A DNA stretch of 60,039 nt from Streptomyces griseoviridis (GTDB taxonomy: Bacteria > Actinomycetota > Actinomycetes > Streptomycetales > Streptomycetaceae). Below, piece by piece: positions 52,558 to 59,590 of this stretch. Made by a program: the position numbers and the translations under genes. The notes under the pieces were generated by a model, which was not told the origin of the DNA, ran no database searches, and saw only the letters and a list, made by a program, of their open reading frames with translations. Numbering within the stretch: the stretch's first letter is position 1; each line of letters begins with the position of its first letter. The stretch covers positions 1 through 60,039 of the forward strand of contig BMSM01000038.1 in the NCBI GenBank assembly GCA_014649155.1. Reading direction: 5' to 3'.

Positions 52558-53205
52558 TTGTTCATCAACGCCTCGACCGACAACATCGACATCGCCCCCG
52601 TCTGGGAACGCGCCGACCTGGACGAGGTGAAAAGGCTCGCCCAGTACCCGGTGGCGCTCGTCGGCGACGTGCAGGCCCGAATGGGCATCATGGCCGCGGC
52701 CATCCGCCCTGTGACCCCCGCACCGCGACTGGCCGGCACCGTCCTGCCCGTCCTCGCCCGCGAGGGCGACAACCTCGCCATCCACCGGGCCCTGGACGAC
52801 GCCCGCCCGGGCGACGTCCTCGTCGTCAACGCCAACGCCGAGATCAACCGCGCCGTGTTCGGTGACCTACTCGGCGAGATGTGTCTCGCCAAGGGCGTCA
52901 CAGGCATCGTCATCGACGGAGCCGTCCGCGACGTCGACGAACTCGCCGGCCAGGGACTCGCCGTCTACGCCCGCGGTATCTCCCCCGCCGGCCCCTGGAA
53001 GAACGGTCCCGGCCGCATCGGCTTCCCCGTCGCGTGCGGCAACGTCGTCTGCAACCCCGGCGACGCCATCGTCGGTGACAGCGATGGCATCGTCGTCATC
53101 CCTCGACGTGATCTCACCGCCGTCGTCGAACGGGCCCCGGCCCAGGAGCAGACCGAGCAGAAGATGCGCGAGGCCATCAACGCAGCTGCCCAGCTCGCCC
53201 ACTGA
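52558..53205 (+). CDS. RraA-like aldolase (4-hydroxy-4-methyl-2-oxoglutarate/CHA aldolase family)
   Basis: 215 residues, apparent TTG start 11 bases after GGAG; no other start lies before the fold begins. Signatures: VALVGDVQARMGIM near 32, GDNLAIHRALDDARPGDVLV near 71, FGDLLGEMCLAKGVTGIVID near 101 (metal/substrate loop GxxxA), GAVRDVDEL near 121 (Arg-Asp pair that binds pyruvyl and Mg), and the NPGDAIVGDSDGIVVIPR block near 162. Class II pyruvate aldolases of this type split 2-keto-4-hydroxy acids into pyruvate and an aldehyde or acid. Ends the IclR-linked operon. Confidence 0.88.
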   Translation: MFINASTDNIDIAPVWERADLDEVKRLAQYPVALVGDVQARMGIMAAAIRPVTPAPRLAGTVLPVLAREGDNLAIHRALDDARPGDVLVVNANAEINRAVFGDLLGEMCLAKGVTGIVIDGAVRDVDELAGQGLAVYARGISPAGPWKNGPGRIGFPVACGNVVCNPGDAIVGDSDGIVVIPRRDLTAVVERAPAQEQTEQKMREAINAAAQLAH

Positions 53206-53297
53206 CCACGGCCTGAGCCAGACCCCTGCACCACGCGTCGCTCGCTGCCTGGACCCCACCGCACAGTGGTCCTGGCGTGACGCGTGCGGTGCGGGAA

Positions 53298-53337
53298 CCG
53301 GGGATGGACGGCACATGAGGGTGCCGTCCATCCCCGG
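53298..53337. terminator. Perfect 17-bp inverted repeat, probable terminator of the catabolic operon
   Basis: CCGGGGATGGACGGCAC and its exact complement flank an ATGAGG loop, 92 bases after the RraA-like gene. A second, bulged inverted repeat (GCACCACGCGTC with GACGCGTGCGGTGC) lies between 53230 and 53292. No T run. Confidence 0.7.
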
Positions 53338-53533
53338 CAGACCGCTCACCATCACGGCGTGGCGAGTACGGCGGCACCTCGGCCCGGCAGGGCACGCCTG
53401 TGCCCCCGGCCGAACCAATGCACCCTGCCGTGCCGACGGCCCCTCCGGCACACGACGAGGGCGGAGCCCGAAAGCCCCGCCCGAGACCTGCGAAGCCCCA
53501 GTCCGGGCAGCGGGGCGGAGCGGTCGGTCGTGG

Positions 53534-53701
53534 TCACCCTCGAAAGGCCGGGAATGATGATGAGCCGGCGCCCTCGACGTACAGGCGCTGGAAGTCTTCA
53601 GGGAGCAAGTAGTCATGGTGCAGCGGATGGGCCGACGCCCTGGGGACTGTGCCTTCCCACTCCTCGATCCCCCCGCGCAGCCAGCGGAAGCAGCAGCACA
53701 C
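53534..53701 (-). CDS. Possible small protein at the end of the peptide cluster
   Basis: 55 residues if started at GTG. Sequence VCCCFRWLRGGIEEWEGTVP then RASAHPLHHDYLLPEDFQRL has aromatic, His and acidic residues in a non-random pattern unlike shadow frames, and the same frame remains open upstream (GGQRPYRTADGLSGS). It begins 59 bases past the end of the phosphotransferase. No family recognised; it may itself be a fragment. Confidence 0.25.
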   Translation of the reverse strand: MCCCFRWLRGGIEEWEGTVPRASAHPLHHDYLLPEDFQRLYVEGAGSSSFPAFRG

Positions 53702-53759
53702 GCTGCCTGACAGGCCGTCTGCAGTCCTGTAGGGCCGCTGGCCACCGGCCGCGATTCTT

Positions 53760-54585
53760 TTACGTTGGCTCGTTTCCGATGACCTGGGCACGCAGGTGGG
53801 CATGGAAGGCGACCGCGTGACCCGCCATCGAAGCCTTCCAGGACGCGGCATCGGCGTGGGCGATCTCCTGCCAGGCCGCAGCGTTGGCGGCGGCGAACGC
53901 CTCCTTGGCCTCCGCTGGTGCGGTGCGCCATGAGGAGAATCGGCTGGCGAAGGCATCCGCCTCAACGAGCGTGTGTCCGGCTTCCAGCAGGCGCAGGATG
54001 AGGATGGCGGGGTCGATCCAGGCTGCGCCGCGTGTGGGCCAGGCCCAGTCGATGATGTGGGCATGGTCGTCCACGATCACGTTGTGCGGGGCGAGGTCGG
54101 TGTGCAGGAGAGTGTCGCCGGCGAAGAGGGCGGCAGTTCCGGGCGGGGCGTAGGTGGCCCAGCGCTGTTCGGCGGCCTTGATGGGAACGTCTGTGGGAGC
54201 GGTGGTCTCCTGGAGTTCCGCAAGAGCCGCAGCGACGAGGGGCAGGTCTGGGGGAGCCCGGGCTGTAGTCGGCGTGCCGTCCCGGGAGGACTTCGTATCC
54301 GAGCAGGTCCCAGCCGGCCGTCTCGATGTGCCAGTACAGGCGGGGGCAGGCGCGGGGGAGGTGTGGGCTGATCGCGGCCTCTCGACGCTGGGCGGGGGCC
54401 TGTGGGTGGCCGGTGGGGATGCCCTTGACGAAGACCGGGCCGTGATCGGTCTCGAGGAACGCGGCGATGCTTGAGTTCAGCCCTCCGTCGGCGGTGCGGG
54501 CGGCGTGGACGGGGCCCGCCTTGTCGGCGATGGCCTGGCGTGCCTCCACGGGGAGGTCGTGGAAGTGGTGGCGGATCATGGACAC
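53760..54585 (-). pseudogene. Phosphotransferase (APH fold) gene with a one-base frameshift
   Basis: Read leftward from ATG (MSMIRHHFHDLPVEARQAIA), the first ~105 codons give SSIAAFLETDHGPVFVKGIP (ATP-binding Lys) and WDLLGYEVLPGRHADYSPGS. At the GGGGG run 54250-54254 one base too many breaks the frame. Removing it restores DLPLVAAALAELQETTAP, then TLLHTDLAPHNVIVDDHAHI (catalytic Asp, Asn) and IDWAWPTRGAAWIDPAILIL (metal Asp), through to the stop at 53760. Intact, it would be ~274 residues, an aminoglycoside-phosphotransferase-like small-molecule kinase. A sequencing error or phase-variable run is possible. Confidence 0.8.
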
Positions 54586-54612
54586 GGCGCGGTTCCTCGG
54601 AGAAGGCGATGG

Positions 54613-54643
54613 GCTGCCCCGACCAGCGTACGGCCGGGGCAGC
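54613..54643 (-). terminator. Hairpin between the peptide gene and the phosphotransferase
   Basis: A 9-bp stem (GCTGCCCCG and complement) with a 13-base loop, 20 bases after the peptide stop in the direction of transcription. It could act as a partial terminator that favours peptide expression over the downstream gene. Confidence 0.5.
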
Positions 54644-54663
54644 GTGTCGGAGCGTACCCCTGT

Positions 54664-54876
54664 CTAGTAGGGCTGGTCGTCGCCGGCCGAGCAGCTGCAC
54701 CCGGCGGACTCGGCGACGTCGACGTCCAGGTCGCTGATGATCTGGAACGTGCCCTCAGGGACCGGGGGCGCGGAGAGGGGCACGGGCAGGGTGCCGGTGG
54801 CCACTGTGGGCGGGCGCAGGCCGATGGTGACCGGGACCGGTGCGGGCCGGGTCAGGGTGGTGCTGATGGGAGTCAT
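54664..54876 (-). CDS. Putative RiPP precursor peptide with C-terminal Cys-Ser-Cys
   Basis: 70 residues from ATG; the ATG overlaps the stop of the radical SAM gene as ATGA, so translation is coupled. Residues 1-40 are rich in Thr, Pro, Val and Leu (MTPISTTLTRPAPVPVTIGL at the start). FQIISDLDVDVAES (44-57) resembles leader motifs of FxLD-type peptides. The end, AGCSCSAGDDQPY, has the only two cysteines, at 60 and 62. A short peptide with terminal cysteines directly beside a radical SAM-SPASM enzyme suggests a precursor modified by thioether or C-C crosslinking; the product is unknown and this is inference. Confidence 0.68.
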   Translation of the reverse strand: MTPISTTLTRPAPVPVTIGLRPPTVATGTLPVPLSAPPVPEGTFQIISDLDVDVAESAGCSCSAGDDQPY

Positions 54877-56147
54877 GCTCCGTAACCTCCGTGTTGGCAG
54901 TAGAGCGATCGGTTGTCCCCCGCCTCCTGGTGGAGTTTGGCCAGTGGTCGGCATGTCCTGCAGGTGCCGACCTTCGAGCAGCCGGAGCATCCACCGGTGC
55001 GGAGCTGGAGGGACTCGGCGATGCCGCCGAGTCGGGGGAGGGCGGTCAGGCCCTCGGTCATGAGGTTCACGCTGGGGTCGCGGCCGATCTTGCAGACCGA
55101 GGCGATGCCGTGCGGGTCGACGTGGAAGAAGGTGTGGCCGGCGTTGCAGCCGGTGAAGATACGGCGGGCGCGGACGTACTTCTGGGCCTGTGAGGCGAGC
55201 GGTTTCGCCTCTCTGTCGATCGTCGGGGACATGTTCGTGAAGACCTGGTACGGGAAGCCCCAGCGGTCTTCCACCAGGCGGACCATGTCGTCTACTTCGT
55301 GGGCGTTCTCCTCGGCGACGATGATGTTGATGCGGACGGGCAGTCCCGTCGTGCGGGAGGAGTCCAGGCCGCGGGTGAACCGGTCGAAGGCGCCGCGGTT
55401 GCGGGTGACAGCGTCGTAGGTCTCTCCGGTCGCCCCGTAGAGGCTCACCGTCAGTCGGTAGGGCCGCAGGCGGGCGAACAGCTCCTGCATCCTCGCTTTG
55501 TGGAGCTGGCTGCCGTTCGTCGAGACCTGGATCATCATGCCGAGTCCGGTGGCGTACTCGTATGCGGCGGCGAACTGCGGGTCGATCAGGGCCTCGCCGC
55601 CGGTGATCTGGAGCCACAGGACCCCGGCGTCTCGCAGCATCGTGAGCAGGCGCGTCTTGCCGTCCCAGTCCAGGCCCTCGAATCGCTTCTCGCCGAGGTA
55701 GCAGAAGCCGCAGTCGTGGTCACAGCCGAGGTTGATCTCCCATGACGCCTTCGCGTACCCGTAGACGGAGCGCTCGCGGACAAGGAGGGACTTCCGCAGG
55801 GGCCCGGTGGGCATGGGCATCTGCCATGCGGCCGTGGTCGCCTCGGCGAGCCAGGCCGGGGCCGACCGGTCCTCGGTGACCGCCGTGCGCAGTGCGTCGT
55901 AGCGGGACTCGGGGATGGCTACTCCCTTGGCGTGACCGGGCCGGAGGAGGAGAAACTGGCCCAGGAACGGGCTCGCGGGTACGTCGAGACCACCGCCGTC
56001 GGCAAGGCGGTCGTTGCCGTCCTGCCGCGCGGGAAAACGGCAGTCAGCCGAGCGGCAGGCTCTTGACGACGTCCCACCGATAGGCGCGGTCCTCGCGTCG
56101 CAGCTCCACCAACTGCACTTCCTGGACGTGCAGATCGACTGGCGCAA
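54873..56147 (-). CDS. Radical SAM-SPASM peptide-modifying enzyme (putative)
   Basis: 424 residues if the only ATG before the conserved part is used; this overlaps the 2H gene by 104 bases, and the first ~55 residues (Cys/Arg-rich) do not look like protein. The family appears to begin near PASPFLGQFLLLRPG, for which no ATG, GTG or TTG exists. Core motifs: NLGCDHDCGFCYLGEKRFEG near 141 (CxxxCxxC for the 4Fe-4S/SAM cluster), LWLQITGGEALID near 174 (GGE), VSTNGSQLHKAR, and a C-terminal SPASM domain with CNAGHTFFHVDPHGIASVC and CSGCSKVGTCRTC plus a final YCQHGG. It should bind auxiliary clusters and modify the adjacent peptide. Confidence 0.85.
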   Translation of the reverse strand: MRQSICTSRKCSWWSCDARTAPIGGTSSRACRSADCRFPARQDGNDRLADGGGLDVPASPFLGQFLLLRPGHAKGVAIPESRYDALRTAVTEDRSAPAWLAEATTAAWQMPMPTGPLRKSLLVRERSVYGYAKASWEINLGCDHDCGFCYLGEKRFEGLDWDGKTRLLTMLRDAGVLWLQITGGEALIDPQFAAAYEYATGLGMMIQVSTNGSQLHKARMQELFARLRPYRLTVSLYGATGETYDAVTRNRGAFDRFTRGLDSSRTTGLPVRINIIVAEENAHEVDDMVRLVEDRWGFPYQVFTNMSPTIDREAKPLASQAQKYVRARRIFTGCNAGHTFFHVDPHGIASVCKIGRDPSVNLMTEGLTALPRLGGIAESLQLRTGGCSGCSKVGTCRTCRPLAKLHQEAGDNRSLYCQHGGYGA

Positions 56148-56760
56148 GTTCCCGGAGGGAGGCGACGGCCTCGATGACCGGGGCAGCGGGGCGGGGCCGG
56201 TTGTTGTAGGCCAGGCTCAGATGCGGGCGGAACAGCGCGGTCGGCTTCCGGGGAGTCAGCCCCAACGGAGCCATGGACTCGCTGAGGGCCGAGTGCAGCG
56301 CCAGTACCGGGCCCCAGGGCGCGACCGTCAGGCGTACGGCTCCCCGAGAACCGGCGAGCGGGACCGCCCGCAGGCGGAAGGTCACCGGGAGAAGCGGGAC
56401 CGCCGCGCTGATGACGTCATCGACACGACTCAGCGGCAGCGCTGCGGCAGAACCGACGCGTGTGAGCGTGATGTGCAACCCGTCGTCGGGGACCGGATCC
56501 AGGCCGAGCGGCGCGAGGTGCTGCTGACAGCGAAGAGCGAGGTCGGCCAGCGCTGGGCTGTCCGGGAAGGTGAGCATCCAGTAGTACGCCCGGGTCTGTG
56601 CCGTCCAGCCGGGCCGGTCCCAGTGATCGACCATGGTCTCCACGGCGTCGAAGGCGGCATGGTCGTGCGCCGCGATCACCGCCGGGTCACTCAGGTCGGC
56701 CGGCGGATGGGCAGGGAAGGCTGCGGGATCGGCGCTGAGCTGGACGTGCGGCCAAGACAC
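56044..56760 (-). CDS. 2H phosphoesterase (2'-5' RNA ligase-like)
   Basis: 238 residues from GTG with GGAGGA nine bases upstream. The two catalytic motifs of the 2H superfamily are present: LHITLTRV near 125 (HxT) and PHLSLAYNN near 196 (HxS), so the active site looks complete. N-terminal part: HDHAAFDAVETMVDHWDRPG near 31 and TRAYYWMLTFPDSPAL near 56. 2H enzymes hydrolyse 2',3'-cyclic or 2'-5' phosphodiesters. It precedes the radical SAM gene in the same direction, so a role with a nucleotide- or phosphate-containing intermediate is conceivable but unproven. Confidence 0.85.
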   Translation of the reverse strand: MSWPHVQLSADPAAFPAHPPADLSDPAVIAAHDHAAFDAVETMVDHWDRPGWTAQTRAYYWMLTFPDSPALADLALRCQQHLAPLGLDPVPDDGLHITLTRVGSAAALPLSRVDDVISAAVPLLPVTFRLRAVPLAGSRGAVRLTVAPWGPVLALHSALSESMAPLGLTPRKPTALFRPHLSLAYNNRPRPAAPVIEAVASLRELAPVDLHVQEVQLVELRREDRAYRWDVVKSLPLG

Positions 56761-56779
56761 CCGGCGAACTCCTCCGTGA

Positions 56780-58102
56780 TCACCCTGCCTCAGCAGGCGG
56801 GAACCGACAGCCCCAGGCGCGGAGCTGTTCGCCATACTCGCGCACCGCCGGCCGGGACCGCCAAGGGGCTGCTCGCTCGTACAGGTCCCGGGAGCGTTGT
56901 CGCACCGAGCTGATCGGCAGCGGGCTGGCCAGAGTGATCGCCTGTTGCCCGAGAGACATGGCGTGCTCCACGTCGGGTGCTCGCTGTTGAAGCATCGCGG
57001 TGGCCACGTCGAGGCGGACCAGCGAGCGGCTCCACGCGGAGTCGGACTTCTCGACCAGGTCGTCGAGGTCCTCGGCGTCCCGCAGCACGTGCCCGGTGTC
57101 CTGCAGAGCGACACGGGCGGTCAGCGCATTGGCCAAGGTGCGGGCCCGCCCATACGGCGAGAAGGAGATGCAGGAGGTCAGGCCAGGGGCCACGTCATGC
57201 CGGTCGGAGAGCTCCAGAGCGCGCCCGATGGCCTGCTCGGCCTGGGCCCGGTCACCGAGCTTGCCGAGCGCCCGGGCACGGCCGTTGACCAGCAGCCGGA
57301 TGGCCTGCGGGTGGTTCGGCGCCCGGTCCACCGCGACGGCGGCCCGTGCGTCGGCCTCGTCGTAGCGGCCTGCGTAGTACGCCGCGAAGGACTGGGTGCC
57401 GCAGGCCCACAGCTCGGTGTCGAGGTCGCCGATCGCCCGACTCAGTTCCAGCGCTTCGGCGCAGTATGCCTCAGCCAGGGGGAATGCGCCGGTGTTCACC
57501 GCCATGTAGCCGAGCAGTCCGCCAGCGCGTGCGGTGACTCGGAACAGTTTCCGGCGTGCGGACGGAGGTTGCTGACCGGCTAGCAGAGTGTGCGCCATGC
57601 TGTGCAGGCTCTTCGTCTGTCCCCACAGGCCGTCCGGCCCGTCCTTCTCGTACCGCTCGGTGATCGCCTCGATCCGGGAGGCGAGAAAGGACAAAGTGGT
57701 CTGGTCGACGTTGCCGCAGGCCAGCTGGCGGGCTCGGGCGACAATGGCCGTCGGGTCGTCGGCAGGGGCGGTCGGGCCGGGCTGGGGAGAAGGTGGAACG
57801 TCCGCAGATAGGGGTTCCGGGGCGGGCGGTGGATAGGCCGAGGGCGAAGCGAACAGGTCGCGGGCAGTCCTGCCCAGCAGCTCCTCCAGAATGCGGCACG
57901 TGTCCGGGCGGGGAAGCTGCTTCAGTTCCCCACTCATCCACCGGTCGAACTGCCGTGATGAGACCGCGACCGAGGCCACCCGAGGGTCATCCGCCTGCTT
58001 GGCCAGGTCCCGGGCCGCGCGGGAGAACTGCACCTCGAACGCCGCGTAAGTCGTGAGGTGGCGCTCTTCGAGTAACTGCCGGAGCAGCGTGTTACGGGGC
58101 AT
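56780..58102 (-). CDS. HTH regulator with TPR-like helical domain
   Basis: 440 residues from ATG (MPRNTLLRQLLEERHLTTYA), GGGAGG six bases upstream. N-terminal ~80 residues form an XRE-type DNA-binding domain (FEVQFSRAARDLAKQADDPR, VAVSSRQFDRWMSGELKQLP, DTCRILEELLGRTARDLF). A Pro-rich linker follows, then helical repeats of TPR type (MAVNTGAFPLAEAYCAEALE, TQSFAAYYAGRYDEADARAA, LVNGRARALGKLGDRAQAEQ). Such proteins stand before antibiotic and peptide gene sets in Streptomyces and are probably the local activator. It diverges from the WhiJ-like gene. Confidence 0.85.
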   Translation of the reverse strand: MPRNTLLRQLLEERHLTTYAAFEVQFSRAARDLAKQADDPRVASVAVSSRQFDRWMSGELKQLPRPDTCRILEELLGRTARDLFASPSAYPPPAPEPLSADVPPSPQPGPTAPADDPTAIVARARQLACGNVDQTTLSFLASRIEAITERYEKDGPDGLWGQTKSLHSMAHTLLAGQQPPSARRKLFRVTARAGGLLGYMAVNTGAFPLAEAYCAEALELSRAIGDLDTELWACGTQSFAAYYAGRYDEADARAAVAVDRAPNHPQAIRLLVNGRARALGKLGDRAQAEQAIGRALELSDRHDVAPGLTSCISFSPYGRARTLANALTARVALQDTGHVLRDAEDLDDLVEKSDSAWSRSLVRLDVATAMLQQRAPDVEHAMSLGQQAITLASPLPISSVRQRSRDLYERAAPWRSRPAVREYGEQLRAWGCRFPPAEAG

Positions 58103-58285
58103 GGAAGACCTCCCAACACGTCGGCGGAACCAGGGGCTCCTCGGCGAACGGCACGCACGCCGGACCGTGTGGCGTACGGGATGTCCTACGCAAGAGTGCC
58201 GACGCAAAGTGCAACTAGGCAATATGTCTGGCTAAGTTGGCCCGTTCGGGTTGTCCGCCAATGGGTGGATGGACAGACTGCCTCC
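58103..58285. promoter_or_regulatory. Divergent promoter region of the two XRE genes
   Basis: 183 bases. CAACTAG (58212-58218) and CTAAGTTG (58232-58239) form an imperfect inverted repeat centred in an AT-richer segment (AATATGTCTGG). It is a candidate operator for one of the two divergent regulators. Confidence 0.4.
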
Positions 58286-59167
58286 ATGGCACTGAAGAGG
58301 AAGCCGGCCCCTCAGTCGGTCTACCGACGCCAGCTCGCCACACGGCTGCGCGAGTTACGGGAGGCGTCCGGCCTGACCCTCACCGAGGTGTCGAAGCAGA
58401 TCGAGGTCAACCAGGGGTCCCTCAGCCGGATCGAGACCGGCGAGCGCGGCACCACCCCTGTACTGGTCCGGGCTCTCCTCGACTGCTACGCCGTCACCGA
58501 CACCGAACTGCGTGACGACATCCTCGACCTGGTGCGTGCCGACAAGGAACAGCAGAAGCCCTGGTGGCGGAAGTACTCCACGGTTCTCACCCCGACCCGC
58601 TACGACGGTTACCTCGCCCTGGAGGCAGGAGCCGTCGGGCTGGCCAACTACCAGCCCCTGCTCGTTCCCGGCCTGCTTCAGACGGAGGACTACGCTCGCG
58701 CAGTCATCGCCCAGATGCGTCCCGAGCTCACTTCTGACCAGGTGGACACCCTGGTCAAGGTACGGATGGAACGCCAGGAAAGCAGCCGGTCCGGTGAGCA
58801 TTCCACCGACCTGTGGGCCGTCCTGGACGAAGCCGTCCTCCACCGGGTCATCGGCTCTCCTGCCGTGATGCGCCAGCAGTTCGCCCATCTTGTCCAGGCC
58901 GGCGAGCAGCCCAACGTCACCATCCAGCTACTCCCGTTCTCCCTCGGTGCCCATCCCGGCCTCTACGGGCCCTTCGTCATCCTCACTTTCCCCCAGCCCA
59001 CGGGCCCGCTGGTCTGGCTGGAGAACCCCAACAACTCCGTGTACCTGGAGTCCGAGAGCGACATCCAGAACTACACGGACATCTTCGACCAGCTCAGGGC
59101 CTCAGCCCTCAACCCCGCCGAGACCCGTACCCATCTCACCCGCACCGCCGAGGAGCTCGAACCGTGA
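58286..59167 (+). CDS. WhiJ-like XRE regulator with DUF5753
   Basis: 293 residues from ATG (MALKRKPAPQSVYRRQLATR). HTH at ~15-70: LRELREASGLTLTEVSKQIE and VNQGSLSRIETGERGTTP. The DUF5753 part follows: YLALEAGAVGLANYQPLLVP, GLLQTEDYARAVI, VLDEAVLHRVIGSPAVMRQQ, ending LTRTAEELEP. This is the WhiJ family, numerous in Streptomyces and linked to development and antibiotic control. Its stop overlaps the start of the DUF397 gene, the standard pairing. Confidence 0.93.
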   Translation: MALKRKPAPQSVYRRQLATRLRELREASGLTLTEVSKQIEVNQGSLSRIETGERGTTPVLVRALLDCYAVTDTELRDDILDLVRADKEQQKPWWRKYSTVLTPTRYDGYLALEAGAVGLANYQPLLVPGLLQTEDYARAVIAQMRPELTSDQVDTLVKVRMERQESSRSGEHSTDLWAVLDEAVLHRVIGSPAVMRQQFAHLVQAGEQPNVTIQLLPFSLGAHPGLYGPFVILTFPQPTGPLVWLENPNNSVYLESESDIQNYTDIFDQLRASALNPAETRTHLTRTAEELEP

Positions 59168-59394
59168 GCACGACCCCGCCCCGCCGCATCCACGCCGAGG
59201 AACTTCAGAAGGCGCGCTGGCGCAAGAGCTCCTACAGCGGCGGCGCCAACGATTGCGTCGAGATCGCCGACCTCGGTGCGTACGCAGCGGTACGCGACTC
59301 AAAAGACCTTGAACTGTCACCGGTGATTCTCAGCCGCTCCGCCCTGGATGATCTGCTGGGCCATTACACCGAAGGCGAGACTCACGTCGGCTGA
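59164..59394 (+). CDS. DUF397 small protein (partner of the XRE regulator)
   Basis: 76 residues from GTG overlapping the previous stop (GTGA). DUF397 signature: ARWRKSSYSGGANDCVEIAD near 17 and AAVRDSKDLELSPVILSR near 40. Members resemble AbaA-OrfD and some are thought to counteract or assist the neighbouring WhiJ-type regulator, possibly as a toxin-antitoxin-like pair; not proven for this one. Confidence 0.93.
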   Translation: MSTTPPRRIHAEELQKARWRKSSYSGGANDCVEIADLGAYAAVRDSKDLELSPVILSRSALDDLLGHYTEGETHVG

Positions 59395-59447
59395 GACCCC
59401 GCCCAATCCGCACGTGCACGGTGTCGACAGCCAACTGGGAGAGCCGC

Positions 59448-59590
59448 GTGAGTGACCAGCACGACAAGCCGTTCTTCCAGATCATCGTCTGCGCGGCCGG
59501 GGTCGCCGCCGACGTCGGCCGACTGATCACGGCAGCCCAGGAGCGGGACTGGGACGTCGGCGTCGTGGCCACCCCGCAAGGACTCGGGGC
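59448..59590 (+). pseudogene. Truncated flavoprotein gene (5' fragment)
   Basis: GTG start with GGGAG upstream. About 45 codons match the start of flavin-dependent decarboxylase-like flavoproteins that often follow XRE/DUF397 pairs: QIIVCAAGVAADVGRLITAA then QERDWDVGVVATPQGLG. Similarity ends there, at about 59575-59590, where integrase sequence starts in another frame. The rest of the ~180-residue protein is missing. Confidence 0.75.

Noticed and set aside
54664..54876. FxLD-type lanthipeptide precursor
   Set aside because: Only the leader-like segment is similar. No LanB/LanC-type enzymes are present, and the partner is a radical SAM protein.
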